Below are positions 1-8,769 of a stretch of 64,000 bases of DNA, piece by piece. Within the stretch, counting starts at the first letter, position 1. Each line of letters begins with the position of its first letter. A program made the translations under genes and the position numbers. The stretch is from Actinomadura luteofluorescens (GTDB lineage: Bacteria; Actinomycetota; Actinomycetes; Streptosporangiales; Streptosporangiaceae). The stretch covers positions 8,804,001 through 8,868,000 of the forward strand of contig NZ_JACCBA010000001.1 in the NCBI RefSeq assembly GCF_013409365.1. Reading direction: 5' to 3'. The notes beneath the pieces are model-generated. The model saw only the letters and a list, made by a program, of their open reading frames with translations, was not told where the DNA came from and did no database searches.

Positions 1-822
1 TGGTGGGCCGCGCCCGAGGGGTCCCAGGCGGCGTTCATCACCCTGGACAGCTGGCCGAAGGCACTGACGATGCCGTTCCTGCAGGGCGCCTTCGACCTCG
101 CCATCCTGCTGTGGCTGGTCCCGAGGCTCCTGCGGTGGCAGGCGAGGCTCGCCGAGGTCCTGCTGTCGCCCACCCGGCGCACCAGCCTCGCCGAGCGGGT
201 CGAGGAGCTGACCGAGACCCGCGCCGAGGCCCTGGAGGCGCACGGCGCCGAGCTGCGCCGCATCGAACGCGACCTGCACGACGGGACGCAGGCCCAGCTC
301 GTCGCCGCGGCCCTGCGGCTCGGCCTCGCCGACCGCCGCTTCGACGCCGACCCGGACGCGGCCCGGACGCTGTTCCTGGAGGCCCGGAACGGCGTCGAGG
401 AGGCCCTCACGCAGCTGCGGACGGTGATCCGCGGCATCTACCCGCCGATCCTGTCCGACCGCGGCCTGGCCGGGGCGCTGCGGGCCCTCGCCGCCGCGCA
501 GCCGATCCCCGTCGAGCTGCACGTCGAGGAGGCCAGGGCGCCCGCCGCCGTCGAGGCCGCCGCCTACTTCGTCGTGGCCGAGGCCCTCACCAACATCGCC
601 AGGCACAGCGGCGCCCGGCACGGGTGGGTCGCGCTCCGCCGCGAACCCGCCCGCCTCACGATCATCGTGCGGGATGATGGCAAGGGCGGGGCCGACCCGG
701 ACCGGGGCAGCGGCCTGGCGGGCATCCGCCGCCGGGTGGCGGCGCTCGACGGGACGACCCGCCTCGACAGCCCCGACGGGGAAGGGACGACGCTTCAGGT
801 GGAGCTGCCGTGCGGATCGTGA
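1..822 (+). CDS. NarL-type sensor histidine kinase, 5' partial
   Basis: Reading frame is open from the first base, so the start lies before the window; 273 residues are visible. A short hydrophobic segment is followed by a dimerisation helix with the phospho-acceptor motif IERDLHDGTQAQL (His about residue 93 of the visible part), typical of HisKA_3 kinases, then a HATPase domain with an N-box (EALTNIARH) and G-boxes (DDGKGG, GSGLAGIRRR). Such kinases autophosphorylate and pass the phosphate to a NarL/LuxR response regulator. The cognate regulator follows with a 13-nt overlap. The signal sensed is unknown because the sensory part is mostly outside the window. Confidence 0.93.
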   Translation, partial: WWAAPEGSQAAFITLDSWPKALTMPFLQGAFDLAILLWLVPRLLRWQARLAEVLLSPTRRTSLAERVEELTETRAEALEAHGAELRRIERDLHDGTQAQLVAAALRLGLADRRFDADPDAARTLFLEARNGVEEALTQLRTVIRGIYPPILSDRGLAGALRALAAAQPIPVELHVEEARAPAAVEAAAYFVVAEALTNIARHSGARHGWVALRREPARLTIIVRDDGKGGADPDRGSGLAGIRRRVAALDGTTRLDSPDGEGTTLQVELPCGS

Positions 823-1448
823 TCGCGGAGGACAGCGTGCTGCTCCGCGAGGGCCTCGCCATGCTGCTGGACGCCGGCGGCCACGAGGTGGTCGCCGCCG
901 CCGGCAGCGGCCCGGACGTGCTGCCCGCACTGCTGGAGCACCGGCCGGACGCCGCCGTCCTCGACGTGCGGCTGCCGCCGGGGTTCCGCGACGAGGGGCT
1001 GCGCGCCGCGATCGAGGCGCGCAGGCGGCTGCCGGGCCTGCCGGTGCTGGTCCTGTCGCAGTACGTCGAGCAGACCTACGCCGCCGAGCTGCTCGCCGGC
1101 GGTGCCGGAGGCGTCGGCTACCTGCTCAAGGACCGGGTCGGCCGCGTCGACGAGTTCCTCGACGCACTCGACCGCGTCGCCGCCGGGGGCACCGCCCTGG
1201 ACCCCGAGGTCGTGTCCCAGCTGATGACGTCCCGCCGCGACCCGCTCCAGGAGCTCACGCCCCGCGAGCGCGAGGTCCTCGGGCTGATGGCGCAGGGCCT
1301 CGACAACGCCACGATCGCCGCGACCCTCGTCATCACCGAGCGCTCGGTGAGCAAGCACATCGGCGCCGTGTTCGCCAAGCTCGGCCTCCCGCCCACCGAC
1401 AGCGGGCACCGCCGCGTGCTCGCCGTCCTGGCCTACCTGAACGCGTGA
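810..1448 (+). CDS. LuxR/NarL-family response regulator
   Basis: 212-residue response regulator. The N-terminal receiver domain has the acidic pair (AED) and the phospho-acceptor Asp52 in VLDVRLPP; the C-terminal HTH_LuxR domain starts at LTPREREVLGLMAQGL and ends near the conserved SKHIGAVFAKLGL. The GTG start lies inside the kinase gene (13-nt overlap), implying translational coupling and cognate partnership. It should bind DNA as a phosphorylated dimer. Targets cannot be read from the window; the co-transcribed NUDIX gene may simply be a passenger. Confidence 0.93.
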   Translation: MRIVIAEDSVLLREGLAMLLDAGGHEVVAAAGSGPDVLPALLEHRPDAAVLDVRLPPGFRDEGLRAAIEARRRLPGLPVLVLSQYVEQTYAAELLAGGAGGVGYLLKDRVGRVDEFLDALDRVAAGGTALDPEVVSQLMTSRRDPLQELTPREREVLGLMAQGLDNATIAATLVITERSVSKHIGAVFAKLGLPPTDSGHRRVLAVLAYLNA

Positions 1449-1888
1449 GGGTCCGCCGGGGCGCCCGCGCCCTCCTGCTGGACGGCGGTTCGCTCGTCCT
1501 GCTGCGCCGCACCGTGCCCGGCCGTCCCGTCTACTGGACGACCCCGGGCGGCAAGATCGAGCCCACCGACGCCTCCACCGAGGCCGCGCTGCGCCGGGAG
1601 CTGGACGAGGAGCTCGGCGCGACCGCCGGGCCCGTCCGGCAGGTCTTCGCGTGCGCCGAGCAGAGCCCCGAGCTGTACCGCCTCAACACCTTCTACGTCT
1701 GCCGCCTGGTGACGATGGACCTCTCGCGCCGGCACGGCCCCGAGTTCGACGACCCCTCGAAGGGGCGCTATGACGTCGACCTCGTCCCGTGCACGCCCGC
1801 CGGTCTGGAGCACCTGAACCTCGTCCCCGAGATGCTCGCCGCCTACCTGCGCGACCACGCCGGCGACCTCCCCGGGCTCGTCCCCTAG
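1445..1888 (+). CDS. NUDIX hydrolase
   Basis: 147-residue NUDIX-fold protein, starting at GTG 1445 that overlaps the regulator stop (GTGA). The Nudix box is visible: GGKIEP, then REL-DEELGA, matching the REUxEExGU part, with a slightly longer spacer than usual after the first glycines. NUDIX enzymes hydrolyse nucleoside diphosphates linked to another group; the substrate cannot be predicted here. It is the third gene of the two-component operon. Its TAG stop shares the palindrome CTAG with the TAG stop of the convergent MocR gene, so the two genes overlap by 4 nt tail to tail. Confidence 0.85.
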   Translation: MRVRRGARALLLDGGSLVLLRRTVPGRPVYWTTPGGKIEPTDASTEAALRRELDEELGATAGPVRQVFACAEQSPELYRLNTFYVCRLVTMDLSRRHGPEFDDPSKGRYDVDLVPCTPAGLEHLNLVPEMLAAYLRDHAGDLPGLVP

Positions 1889-3219
1889 CGGGGCCGGGCG
1901 GCCAGGGCGATCAGGTCGGCCAGCTCCGGGAGCGGGAACGGAGCGTCGTGCAGGCGGCTCGTCGCGATCCGCAGGTGCGGGCCGGACGGGACGATCTGGT
2001 AGCGGCTGCCGGGCGCGGCGGCGACGCCGTGGGCGGCCAGCGTGACCAGGGCGCCGGACTCGTCGGCGACCGGAACCCACAGCATCAGGCCGTCGCGGTT
2101 GCCCGTCGGCACGCCCCGCTCGGCGAGCGCTGCGGCCAGCCCGTCGCGGCGCTCGGCGTAGGCCAGACGCGCCCGTGCCACGATCTCCCCGGCGGCGGGG
2201 TCGGTCAGCAGGTGCGCCAGGGCGTCCTGCAGGACGCGGCTCGTCCAGCCGGTGCCGAAGCTGCGCAGGACCCGGACCCGCTCCACCGGCTCGGCCGCGC
2301 CGCCGATCACGGCGATGCGCAGGTCGGGGCCGTGCGACTTGGAGTAGGAGCGCACGAGGACGGTGCGGTCCGGCAGGTGGGCGCCGACGCTGACGGCCGG
2401 TGAGGCGGACGCCTCGCCGGTGCCGTCGTCCTCGATCACGAGCGTGCTGACCGGGGCGAGGAGCGCGGCGAGCGCGGCGGCCCGCGCGGGGGTGAGCGCG
2501 TGCCCGCGGGGCGTGTGGGCGCGCGGCTGGTACACGAAGGCGGCCGGCCCCGCCGCGAGGGCCTCGGCGAGCGAGTCCGGCTCCGGGCCCTCGGCGTCGC
2601 AGGCGACCGGGACGATCTCCGCGCCCTGCGCCTCCAGGATGTCCAGCAGCCGGGCGCCGGTCGGATCCTCCACGGCGATCCGGTCGCCGGGGACGGCGAC
2701 GGTCTGGCAGACGAGCTGGACGCCCTCGTAGCCGCCGCCCGCGGTGAGCATGGCGGCGGCGGGGAACGGCCAGCCCGGCTCGACGGCGGCGCGCAGCGCG
2801 GGCGTGATCGTCTCGCGGGTGTAGTCGTTGAGGCGCGGGGTCCGCGCGCCGGCGGCGAGCGCCGCCTCCAGGGGCGGCAGCAGCGCCGGGTCGGGCGCGG
2901 CGACGGCGAGGTCGATCGCGAGCCGGGTGCCGAACTCCCCGATCCGCTCGTACCGCGCCGGGTGCGGGACGTTCGGCGGGCCGATCACCACGGTGCCGCG
3001 CCGCCGCTGGGCGCTGACGACGCGGTGGCGGCGCAGCGTCGCCCAGGCGTCGGCGACGGTGCCGGGGCTCACCCCGAGCTCCGCCGCCAGGCCCCGGACG
3101 GTCGGCAGCCGGGTGCCCGCGGGGATCTCCCCGCCGCGGATCAGGCCGGTCATCGCCGCGGCGATGCCCCGGGCCGTGCGGTCGCCGATGCGCTCGGCCA
3201 GCCACGCCGCGTCGGTCAC
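1885..3219 (-). CDS. MocR-type GntR/aminotransferase transcriptional regulator
   Basis: 444-residue MocR-family regulator: an N-terminal GntR winged helix (about residues 10-80, with LPTVRGLAAELGVSPGTVADAW) fused to a fold-type I aminotransferase-like domain with the PLP lysine in SYSKSHGPDLR (about K294). MocR proteins use PLP adducts as effectors and often control the divergently transcribed operon. I chose GTG at 3219 because GGAGGT sits 3-4 nt upstream; an in-frame TTG at 3234 would add five residues but lies upstream of that site. Divergent from the importer/hydrolase operon, which it probably controls through the palindrome at 3260-3274. Confidence 0.9.
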   Translation of the reverse strand: MTDAAWLAERIGDRTARGIAAAMTGLIRGGEIPAGTRLPTVRGLAAELGVSPGTVADAWATLRRHRVVSAQRRRGTVVIGPPNVPHPARYERIGEFGTRLAIDLAVAAPDPALLPPLEAALAAGARTPRLNDYTRETITPALRAAVEPGWPFPAAAMLTAGGGYEGVQLVCQTVAVPGDRIAVEDPTGARLLDILEAQGAEIVPVACDAEGPEPDSLAEALAAGPAAFVYQPRAHTPRGHALTPARAAALAALLAPVSTLVIEDDGTGEASASPAVSVGAHLPDRTVLVRSYSKSHGPDLRIAVIGGAAEPVERVRVLRSFGTGWTSRVLQDALAHLLTDPAAGEIVARARLAYAERRDGLAAALAERGVPTGNRDGLMLWVPVADESGALVTLAAHGVAAAPGSRYQIVPSGPHLRIATSRLHDAPFPLPELADLIALAARPR

Positions 3220-3259
3220 GGTACCTCCGGACAAGTTATGTGCAGTAACAAAACGCCCA

Positions 3260-3288
3260 TTGTACTGGCTACAAACAGAGCCTAAAGT
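3260..3288 (+). promoter_or_regulatory. Promoter with embedded MocR operator candidate
   Basis: A -35-like TTGTAC (3260-3265) and a -10-like TAAAGT (3283-3288) lie 17 nt apart, about 60 nt before the plus-strand operon. The -35 is embedded in a perfect interrupted palindrome, TTGTA-CTGGC-TACAA (3260-3274). On the minus strand the same bases give TACAAT, a plausible -10 for the MocR gene. One dimer bound here could therefore affect both divergent promoters. Seen directly in the sequence; binding is inferred. Confidence 0.5.
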
Positions 3289-3349
3289 CGGGTCCCATCG
3301 CGCCCCGATGGGCGGGCAAACCCCCTTCTACATGCGGAAATGGAGTGCT

Positions 3350-4288
3350 GTGCCGATTCCACGGATTCGTCTGGCGGTGCGGGACTGGGACCATCTCGTC
3401 CCGCTGCTGACCGGCCGGGCGGGCGCCCGGGGGGCGGCCCTGGAGGTCGAGACCCGGGACGTCACCCCCGACGTCCTCGCCGAGCCGGACCTGGACGGCG
3501 GCGAGACGTCCTTCAGCCGCTACGCCCTCGCCCGGGCGAGCGGTGACGACCGGCTCGTCGGCCTGCCGGTGTTCCTGATGCGCGGCTTCCGGCACCGCTG
3601 CGTGCTCGTCCGCTGGAGCAGCGGCCTGTCCTCCGCGCGGGACCTGGCGGGCGCCACGATCGGGCTCACCGGCTGGCCCGACTCCGGCAACACCTGGACG
3701 CGGGCGCTGCTGCGGGCCGAGGGCGTCGACCTGTCCGGCGTCCAGTGGCGCGTCGGGTCGCTCGCGGCCGGCGAGACCGGCAAGGACCGCGTCGGTTCCC
3801 GGCCGCTGCCCGGCAACGTGCGGGTCACGGGCACGCCCCTCGTCGAGGGGCTCGCCGACGGGAGCCTCGACGCGGTCTTCACGCCGTTCATGCCGCCGGA
3901 GATGTTCACCGCCCGCGGCCGCTTCCGCCACCTCTACGGCGACTACCGCGCCGCCGAGACGGCCTACTTCGCCCGGACCGGGTTCGTCCCCGGCATCCAC
4001 CTCCTCGCCCTCAAGCGCGAGGTCGTGGACGCCCACCCCTGGCTGCCCGAGGCCGTCCAGGACGCCTTCGAGGCGTCCAAGCGCCTCTGGCTGGAGCGCC
4101 GCCGGCTGCTCGCCGACACCACGCCCTGGCTGCTGGACGAGCTGGAGGCGCAGGCGCGGATCTTCGGACCCGACTGGATGCCCTACGGGGCCGAGGCCAA
4201 CGCCGCCATGACCGCCGCGTTCTGCGCGGAACTGCACGAGCAGGGCATCGCGCCCCGCCCGATCAAGGCCGAGGAGCTCTTCGGATGA
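3350..4288 (+). CDS. 4,5-dihydroxyphthalate decarboxylase / NMT1-like family protein
   Basis: 312-residue protein resembling 4,5-dihydroxyphthalate decarboxylases (Pht5-like), which share the fold of ABC substrate-binding proteins. Visible family features are LPVFLMRGFRH, a segment resembling SARDLAGATIGLTGWPDSGNTW, and a C-terminal helix rich in W, E and R. No signal peptide or lipobox is present, so a cytosolic enzyme is more likely than a periplasmic binder. GTG 3350 is preceded by GGAG; ATG 3332 is an alternative six codons upstream. First gene of a coupled operon. The substrate is unknown; a decarboxylase or lyase of an aromatic or related acid is the best guess. Confidence 0.65.
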   Translation: MPIPRIRLAVRDWDHLVPLLTGRAGARGAALEVETRDVTPDVLAEPDLDGGETSFSRYALARASGDDRLVGLPVFLMRGFRHRCVLVRWSSGLSSARDLAGATIGLTGWPDSGNTWTRALLRAEGVDLSGVQWRVGSLAAGETGKDRVGSRPLPGNVRVTGTPLVEGLADGSLDAVFTPFMPPEMFTARGRFRHLYGDYRAAETAYFARTGFVPGIHLLALKREVVDAHPWLPEAVQDAFEASKRLWLERRRLLADTTPWLLDELEAQARIFGPDWMPYGAEANAAMTAAFCAELHEQGIAPRPIKAEELFG

Positions 4289-5094
4289 GGATCGCCGTGG
4301 GCCAGTTCGCCTCCACCGAGGACTGGCAGACCAACCTCAAGACCTGCGTGACGCTGATCGACGAGGCCGTCCGGGGCGGCGCCGGCCTGCTGGTGCTGCC
4401 CGAGGACGCCCTCGCCCTGTTCATCGACGAGCCCGCCCGCATCGCCGGCGCGGCGCAGCCGCTGGACGGCCCCTTCGTCACGGGCCTGCGCGCCCACAGC
4501 GAAGGCTCGCGCATGACGATCGTCGCGGGCGTCCACGAGCCGGCCGGGGACGGCAAGGTCCACAACACCCTCGTCGCGGTCCGCGACGGCGAGCTCGTCG
4601 CCGCCTACCGCAAGGTCCACCTCTACGACGCGTTCGGCGCGCGGGAGTCCGACCGGGTGGCGCCCGGCGACGGGGAGCCCGTGGTCGTCGACTGCGACGG
4701 CTGGAAGGTCGGCCTCATGACCTGCTACGACATACGATTTCCGGAAATGGCCAGGCTGCTGGTCGACGCGGGCGCCGACGTGCTCGCGGTGCCGGCCGCC
4801 TGGGTGCGCGGTCCCGCGAAGGAGCGGCACTGGGAGGTCATGGTGACCGCCCGCGCGCTGGAGAACACCTGCTACGTCGCGGCGTCGGGGGAGTGCGGCC
4901 GCCGCAACATCGGATCGAGCATGGTCGTCGACCCGCTCGGCACCGTCCGCGACCGGCTGGGCGACCGGCCCGGCCTCCTGTGGGCCATCGCCGACCGGGA
5001 GGAGCTGGCCGAGGCCCGCCGCGCGCTGCCCGTGCTCGCCAACCGCCGGTTCCGCGTCGACCCGTCCATCCGCCCGCTGAAGGAGACCGCATGA
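4285..5094 (+). CDS. Carbon-nitrogen hydrolase (nitrilase superfamily)
   Basis: 269-residue nitrilase-superfamily amidase with the catalytic triad Glu40 (LVLPED), Lys110 (YRKVHLYD) and Cys147 (MTCYDIRFPE). Length and motifs resemble the Nit/omega-amidase-like and deaminated-glutathione-amidase branch, which hydrolyses small amides. ATG overlaps the previous stop (ATGA), and the stop overlaps the next start, so it is translationally coupled to the Pht5-like protein and to an amino-acid importer. This suggests hydrolysis of an imported nitrogen compound. Substrate not determinable from sequence alone. Confidence 0.85.
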   Translation: MRIAVGQFASTEDWQTNLKTCVTLIDEAVRGGAGLLVLPEDALALFIDEPARIAGAAQPLDGPFVTGLRAHSEGSRMTIVAGVHEPAGDGKVHNTLVAVRDGELVAAYRKVHLYDAFGARESDRVAPGDGEPVVVDCDGWKVGLMTCYDIRFPEMARLLVDAGADVLAVPAAWVRGPAKERHWEVMVTARALENTCYVAASGECGRRNIGSSMVVDPLGTVRDRLGDRPGLLWAIADREELAEARRALPVLANRRFRVDPSIRPLKETA

Positions 5095-6032
5095 GACGCG
5101 CCATCGCCGCCCTGTCGGCGGCGGCCCTGCTCGCGGGGACCGCCGCGTGCGGGGCGAACCCGCCCGAGGCCGAGGGGATCCTCAACGGCGAGTCCTCGCA
5201 GGGCGTCGGCGCCGCCGACCTGCGCCAGACGCTCGACCACGGGCTGCACGACCGGCTCCCCGCCAAGAACAAGGCGTCCGGAACGCTGGTCTCGGCCAAC
5301 AACGGCTCGTTCCCGCCCTACGAGATCGCGGGCTCGGACGGCCGGTCGCTGAGCGGCGCCTCCGCCGACCTGTCCACCGCGCTCAGCCAGCTGCTCGGCG
5401 TCAAGATCGAGCACGTCACCGTGGACGGGCTGCCCAGCCTGCTCACCGGCATCAAGGCCGACCGGTACGACTTCGCGATGGGACCGGTCGGCGACTTCCC
5501 CGAGCGCGAGAGCGCCAACGACTTCGTCGACTGGGTCCGCGAGTTCGTCGTCTTCGCCGTCCCGAAGGGGAACCCCAAGCACATCGGCTCCATCGCCGAC
5601 ACGTGCGGGATGAAGATCTCGGTGATGGCGGGCGGCTCCGCCGAGGACGTCGTCAAGTCCCAGTCGGCCGCGTGCGTCCAGCAGGGCAAGCCCGCGGTGG
5701 GGGTGCAGTCCTACAAGGACCAGCCGACCGCGATCCTCGCCGTCCGGTCCCACCGGGCCGACGGCTTCTTCTCCTCGCAGGCGCCGCTCAGCTACTTCGT
5801 GAAGCAGTCGGGCGACGACCTGGAGCTCGCCGGGACGGGCAAGGCCAACGGGTTCGACGACCTCTACCAGGGCTCGGTCGTCGCCAAGGACTCGCCGCTG
5901 CGGGACGTCCTGCTCGAAGGGTTCCGGAAGCTGATCGAGAACGGCACCTACAACAAGGTCATGACCAAGTGGGGCCTGACCGCCAACATGCTCGACAAGC
6001 CGGGCGTGAACCTGGCGCCCAGGAAGGGGTGA
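5091..6032 (+). CDS. Polar amino acid ABC transporter substrate-binding lipoprotein
   Basis: 313-residue periplasmic binding protein of solute-binding family 3. A short N-terminal signal (RR, hydrophobic stretch, GTAAC) puts the lipidated Cys at residue 20. The body has NNGSFPPYEIAG, GLPSLLTGIKADRYDF and YNKVMTKWGL near the C-terminus, all typical of this family. Overlaps the hydrolase stop by 4 nt (ATGA) and is followed by its permease and ATPase. Delivers a small amino acid or amine-like ligand to the importer; the ligand is unknown. Confidence 0.9.
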   Translation: MRRAIAALSAAALLAGTAACGANPPEAEGILNGESSQGVGAADLRQTLDHGLHDRLPAKNKASGTLVSANNGSFPPYEIAGSDGRSLSGASADLSTALSQLLGVKIEHVTVDGLPSLLTGIKADRYDFAMGPVGDFPERESANDFVDWVREFVVFAVPKGNPKHIGSIADTCGMKISVMAGGSAEDVVKSQSAACVQQGKPAVGVQSYKDQPTAILAVRSHRADGFFSSQAPLSYFVKQSGDDLELAGTGKANGFDDLYQGSVVAKDSPLRDVLLEGFRKLIENGTYNKVMTKWGLTANMLDKPGVNLAPRKG

Positions 6033-6039
6033 GGCCGAG

Positions 6040-6978
6040 GTGACCATGACCAAGGAGCATCCGCGCGGCACCGTCGGCGACGTCGACGTGGCGGGCGCGG
6101 CGCGCGTGCGGCATCCCCTGCGGTGGGTCGCTTCGCTCGTCGTGCTCGTGCTGGCCGCCCAGTTCGCCCACCTGCTGTGGACCAACGACAACTTCCAGTG
6201 GGACGTCGTCGGCCGCTACATGAACGCCTCCATCATCGGAGACGGCATCGCCATCACGCTCGAACTGACCGTCATCGCGATGACGGTCGGCATCGCGGGC
6301 GGCATCATGCTCGCGGTGGGGCGGCTGTCGGACAACCCGCTGCTGCGCACCGCGTGCGGCCTGTACGTGTGGTTCTTCCGCGGCGTGCCCGTGCTGGTGC
6401 AGCTCGTGCTCTGGTACAACCTGTCGGCGCTGCTGCCGCGGCTGTCGGTCGGCGTCCCGTTCGGGCCGGAGTTCCTGCACGGCGACACCAACCACCTCAT
6501 CACCCCGCTCATCGCCGCCATCCTCGGCCTCGGCCTGAACGAGGCCGCCTACATGGCGGAGATCATCCGCGGCGGGCTGCTCGCCGTGGACCCCGGCCAG
6601 ACCGAGGCCGCGCAGGCGCTCGGCATGGGCGGCGCCCGCACGTTCCGGCGGATCGTGCTGCCGCAGGCGATGCGGTTCATCGTCCCGCCGACCGGCAGCC
6701 AGGTGATCAACATGCTGAAGGCCACCTCGCTGGTCAGCGTGATCGCCCTCGCCGACCTGCTCTACACCGTCCAGTCCATCTACAACCGGACGTTCCAGAC
6801 CATCCCGCTGCTGCTCGTCGCCTGCCTCTGGTACCTGGTGATCACCTCGATCCTGTACGTCGGGCAGTCGTTCATCGAGCACCACTACTCGCGCGGCGCC
6901 ACCCGCGACGCCCGGCAGGGCTTCTGGGACTTCGTCCTGATGCGGCGCCGCCGTCCCGCCCCGGAGGTGTCGCCGTGA
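6040..6978 (+). CDS. Amino acid ABC transporter permease
   Basis: 312-residue His/Glu/Gln/Arg/opine-type permease. About five hydrophobic helices are visible, with the cytoplasmic EAA loop ([24 protein letters not shown]) that contacts the ATPase. A proline/glycine-containing N-terminal tail precedes the first helix. I used GTG 6040, 7 nt after the binding-protein stop, with GGGGTGAGG upstream; ATG 6046 is possible. The stop overlaps the next start (GTGA). Forms a homodimeric or single-type channel because no second permease gene is present. Confidence 0.92.
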   Translation: MTMTKEHPRGTVGDVDVAGAARVRHPLRWVASLVVLVLAAQFAHLLWTNDNFQWDVVGRYMNASIIGDGIAITLELTVIAMTVGIAGGIMLAVGRLSDNPLLRTACGLYVWFFRGVPVLVQLVLWYNLSALLPRLSVGVPFGPEFLHGDTNHLITPLIAAILGLGLNEAAYMAEIIRGGLLAVDPGQTEAAQALGMGGARTFRRIVLPQAMRFIVPPTGSQVINMLKATSLVSVIALADLLYTVQSIYNRTFQTIPLLLVACLWYLVITSILYVGQSFIEHHYSRGATRDARQGFWDFVLMRRRRPAPEVSP

Positions 6979-7766
6979 CCGCGCTGGAGAAGGACCGGGC
7001 GGCCGTCGTCCCGATGGTGCGGGCGCGAGGCGTCCGCAAGAGGTTCGGCCACCTGGAGGTGCTGAAGGGCGTCGACCTGGACGTGAGCCCCGGCGAGGTC
7101 GTCGTCATCCTCGGGCCGTCGGGTTCGGGCAAGTCGACGTTCCTGCGGTGCGTGAACCACCTGGAGACCATCGACGGCGGCTCGGTCCACGTGGACGGCG
7201 AGCTGATCGGGTTCAGCGTGTCCGGCGGGAAGCCCCGGCACCTGCGCAAGCGCGAGATCACGCGGCAGCGCCGCGAGATCGGCATGGTGTTCCAGCAGTT
7301 CAACCTGTTCCCGCACCTCACCGTCCTGCAGAACGTCGTCGAGGCGCCGACCGGCGTGCGCGGCGAGTCCCGCGCCGAGGCCCGGGCGCGGGCCGCGGAG
7401 CTGCTGGCCAAGGTCGGCCTCGCCGACAAGGCGGGCGGCTACCCCCGCCACCTGTCCGGCGGGCAGCAGCAGCGCGTCGCGATCGCCCGCGCGCTGGCGA
7501 TGCGGCCGAAGCTGATGCTGTTCGACGAGCCGACCTCCGCGCTGGACCCCGAGCTGGTCGGGGACGTGCTGGACACCATGAAGACCCTCGCCGAGGAGGG
7601 CCTCACCATGATCGTCGTCACGCACGAGATCGGCTTCGCGCGCGAGGTCGCCGACCGCGTCGTCTTCATGGACGGCGGCGTGATCGTGGAGTCCGGCAGC
7701 CCCTCCGAGGTCCTGGACCGCCCGAGGAACGAGCGCACGAAGGCCTTCCTCGGCAAGGTGCTCTGA
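6975..7766 (+). CDS. Amino acid ABC transporter ATP-binding protein
   Basis: 263-residue ABC ATPase: Walker [10 protein letters not shown] (residues 47-55), Q-loop [16 protein letters not shown], signature LSGGQQQR, Walker [15 protein letters not shown] and switch His in VTHEIGFA. This is the GlnQ/HisP group, which energises polar amino acid uptake. GTG start overlaps the permease stop. Last gene of the operon, followed by a strong hairpin. Confidence 0.95.
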   Translation: MTALEKDRAAVVPMVRARGVRKRFGHLEVLKGVDLDVSPGEVVVILGPSGSGKSTFLRCVNHLETIDGGSVHVDGELIGFSVSGGKPRHLRKREITRQRREIGMVFQQFNLFPHLTVLQNVVEAPTGVRGESRAEARARAAELLAKVGLADKAGGYPRHLSGGQQQRVAIARALAMRPKLMLFDEPTSALDPELVGDVLDTMKTLAEEGLTMIVVTHEIGFAREVADRVVFMDGGVIVESGSPSEVLDRPRNERTKAFLGKVL

Positions 7767-7776
7767 CGGCCCGCCT

Positions 7777-7808
7777 CCCGGCCGGCGCGGCGGGGGCCGC
7801 CGGCCGGG
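7777..7808 (+). terminator. Hairpin terminator after ABC operon
   Basis: Perfect 11-bp inverted repeat (7777-7787 with 7798-7808) and a 10-nt loop, 10 nt after the ATPase stop. It lacks a T-run, as many actinobacterial terminators do. Its last two bases are shared with the GGTAT half-site of the operator candidate that follows. Confidence 0.55.
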
Positions 7809-7828
7809 TATGGCGAGGGCGTGATACC
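7807..7828. promoter_or_regulatory. LysR operator candidate, site A
   Basis: GGTAT (7807-7811), 12 nt, ATACC (7824-7828): a perfect 5-bp inverted repeat upstream of the formamidase-like gene. The same architecture, GGTAT-N12-ATATC, occurs just upstream of the LysR gene (9708-9729). Half-site symmetry and T-N-A content fit LysR-type boxes. Binding is inferred. Confidence 0.45.
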
Positions 7829-7899
7829 GCGAGGCGGGGAAGGTATTGGATCGTGGCCCGGGCGGGCGCGAGGCTTGCCCCGGAGGGGAAGGGGCGTTC

Positions 7900-8769
7900 G
7901 TGGACGATCTGGACGACTGGCCGGGCAGCGAGCTGAGCGACGAGGAACTGGACGTCGCCTACAACGTGCGCAGGAAGGCCGGGCCCGAGCTGTTCGACCG
8001 GTACATGGCCCGGTACCGGGCCATGTCGGAGGCGGCCGTCGACGGGCTGCCGGGGCACCCGGGGATCGTCTACGACGAGGCGAGCGGGGAGCGGCTCGAC
8101 GTCTGGGGCACCGGCGAGGAGCTGCGGCCGGTGTTCGTCTTCCTGCACGGCGGCTACTGGATGGCGCTGTCGCGGGACGTGTCGTCGTTCATGGCGGAGA
8201 TGCTGCACGAGCAGGGCGTCGCGACCGTGGTGCCCGACTACACGCTGGCGCCGAAGGCGACGCTGGAGGAGATCGTCCGGCAGGCGCGGGCGTCCGTGGC
8301 CTGGGTGTACCGGCACGGGCGCGAGCACGGCCTGGACCCCGAGCGGATCGTGGTGGGGGGCAGTTCCGCGGGCGGCCACCTGACCGGGATGACGATGGTC
8401 GGCGGCTGGCAGGAGCCGCTCGGGCTGCCCGCCGACGTCGTCAAGGCCGCGATGCCGTTCAGCGGGCTGTTCGACATCCGCCCGATCACCCGCGTCTACG
8501 TCAACGAGGCCGTGCGGCTCGACCTGGCGCGGGCCGCGGCGCTCAGCCCGGCGCTGCTGCCGGCGCCGTACCGCTGCCCGGCCGTCCTCGTCGCCGGGGA
8601 GGACGACGGGGACGGCTTCCTCGCGCAGTCCCGGATGTTCCATCCGCGCTGGGACGCGGGGGACCTGATGATCGTGCCGGGCCGCGACCACTTCGACGTG
8701 GTCCTCGACCTCGCGGATCCGGACTCCGCGGTGGGCCGGGCGCTCGTCGACCTGGTCCGCGCGGTGTGA
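7900..8769 (+). CDS. Alpha/beta hydrolase, kynurenine formamidase-like
   Basis: 289-residue alpha/beta hydrolase with the HGGYW oxyanion-type motif (residues 83-87) and nucleophile Ser156 in GGSSAGG; a GRDHFDVV segment near the C-terminus supplies the probable catalytic His. HGGYW is characteristic of arylformamidases, which hydrolyse N-formylkynurenine to kynurenine and formate. A kynurenine-branch catabolic operon begins 4.8 kb downstream, which supports that role, but other carboxylesterase activities remain possible. I chose GTG 7900 for the upstream GGAGGGGAAGGGG; TTG 7846 has no comparable site. Its TGA stop abuts the LysR stop (TGATCA, 8767-8772). Confidence 0.75.
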   Translation: MDDLDDWPGSELSDEELDVAYNVRRKAGPELFDRYMARYRAMSEAAVDGLPGHPGIVYDEASGERLDVWGTGEELRPVFVFLHGGYWMALSRDVSSFMAEMLHEQGVATVVPDYTLAPKATLEEIVRQARASVAWVYRHGREHGLDPERIVVGGSSAGGHLTGMTMVGGWQEPLGLPADVVKAAMPFSGLFDIRPITRVYVNEAVRLDLARAAALSPALLPAPYRCPAVLVAGEDDGDGFLAQSRMFHPRWDAGDLMIVPGRDHFDVVLDLADPDSAVGRALVDLVRAV

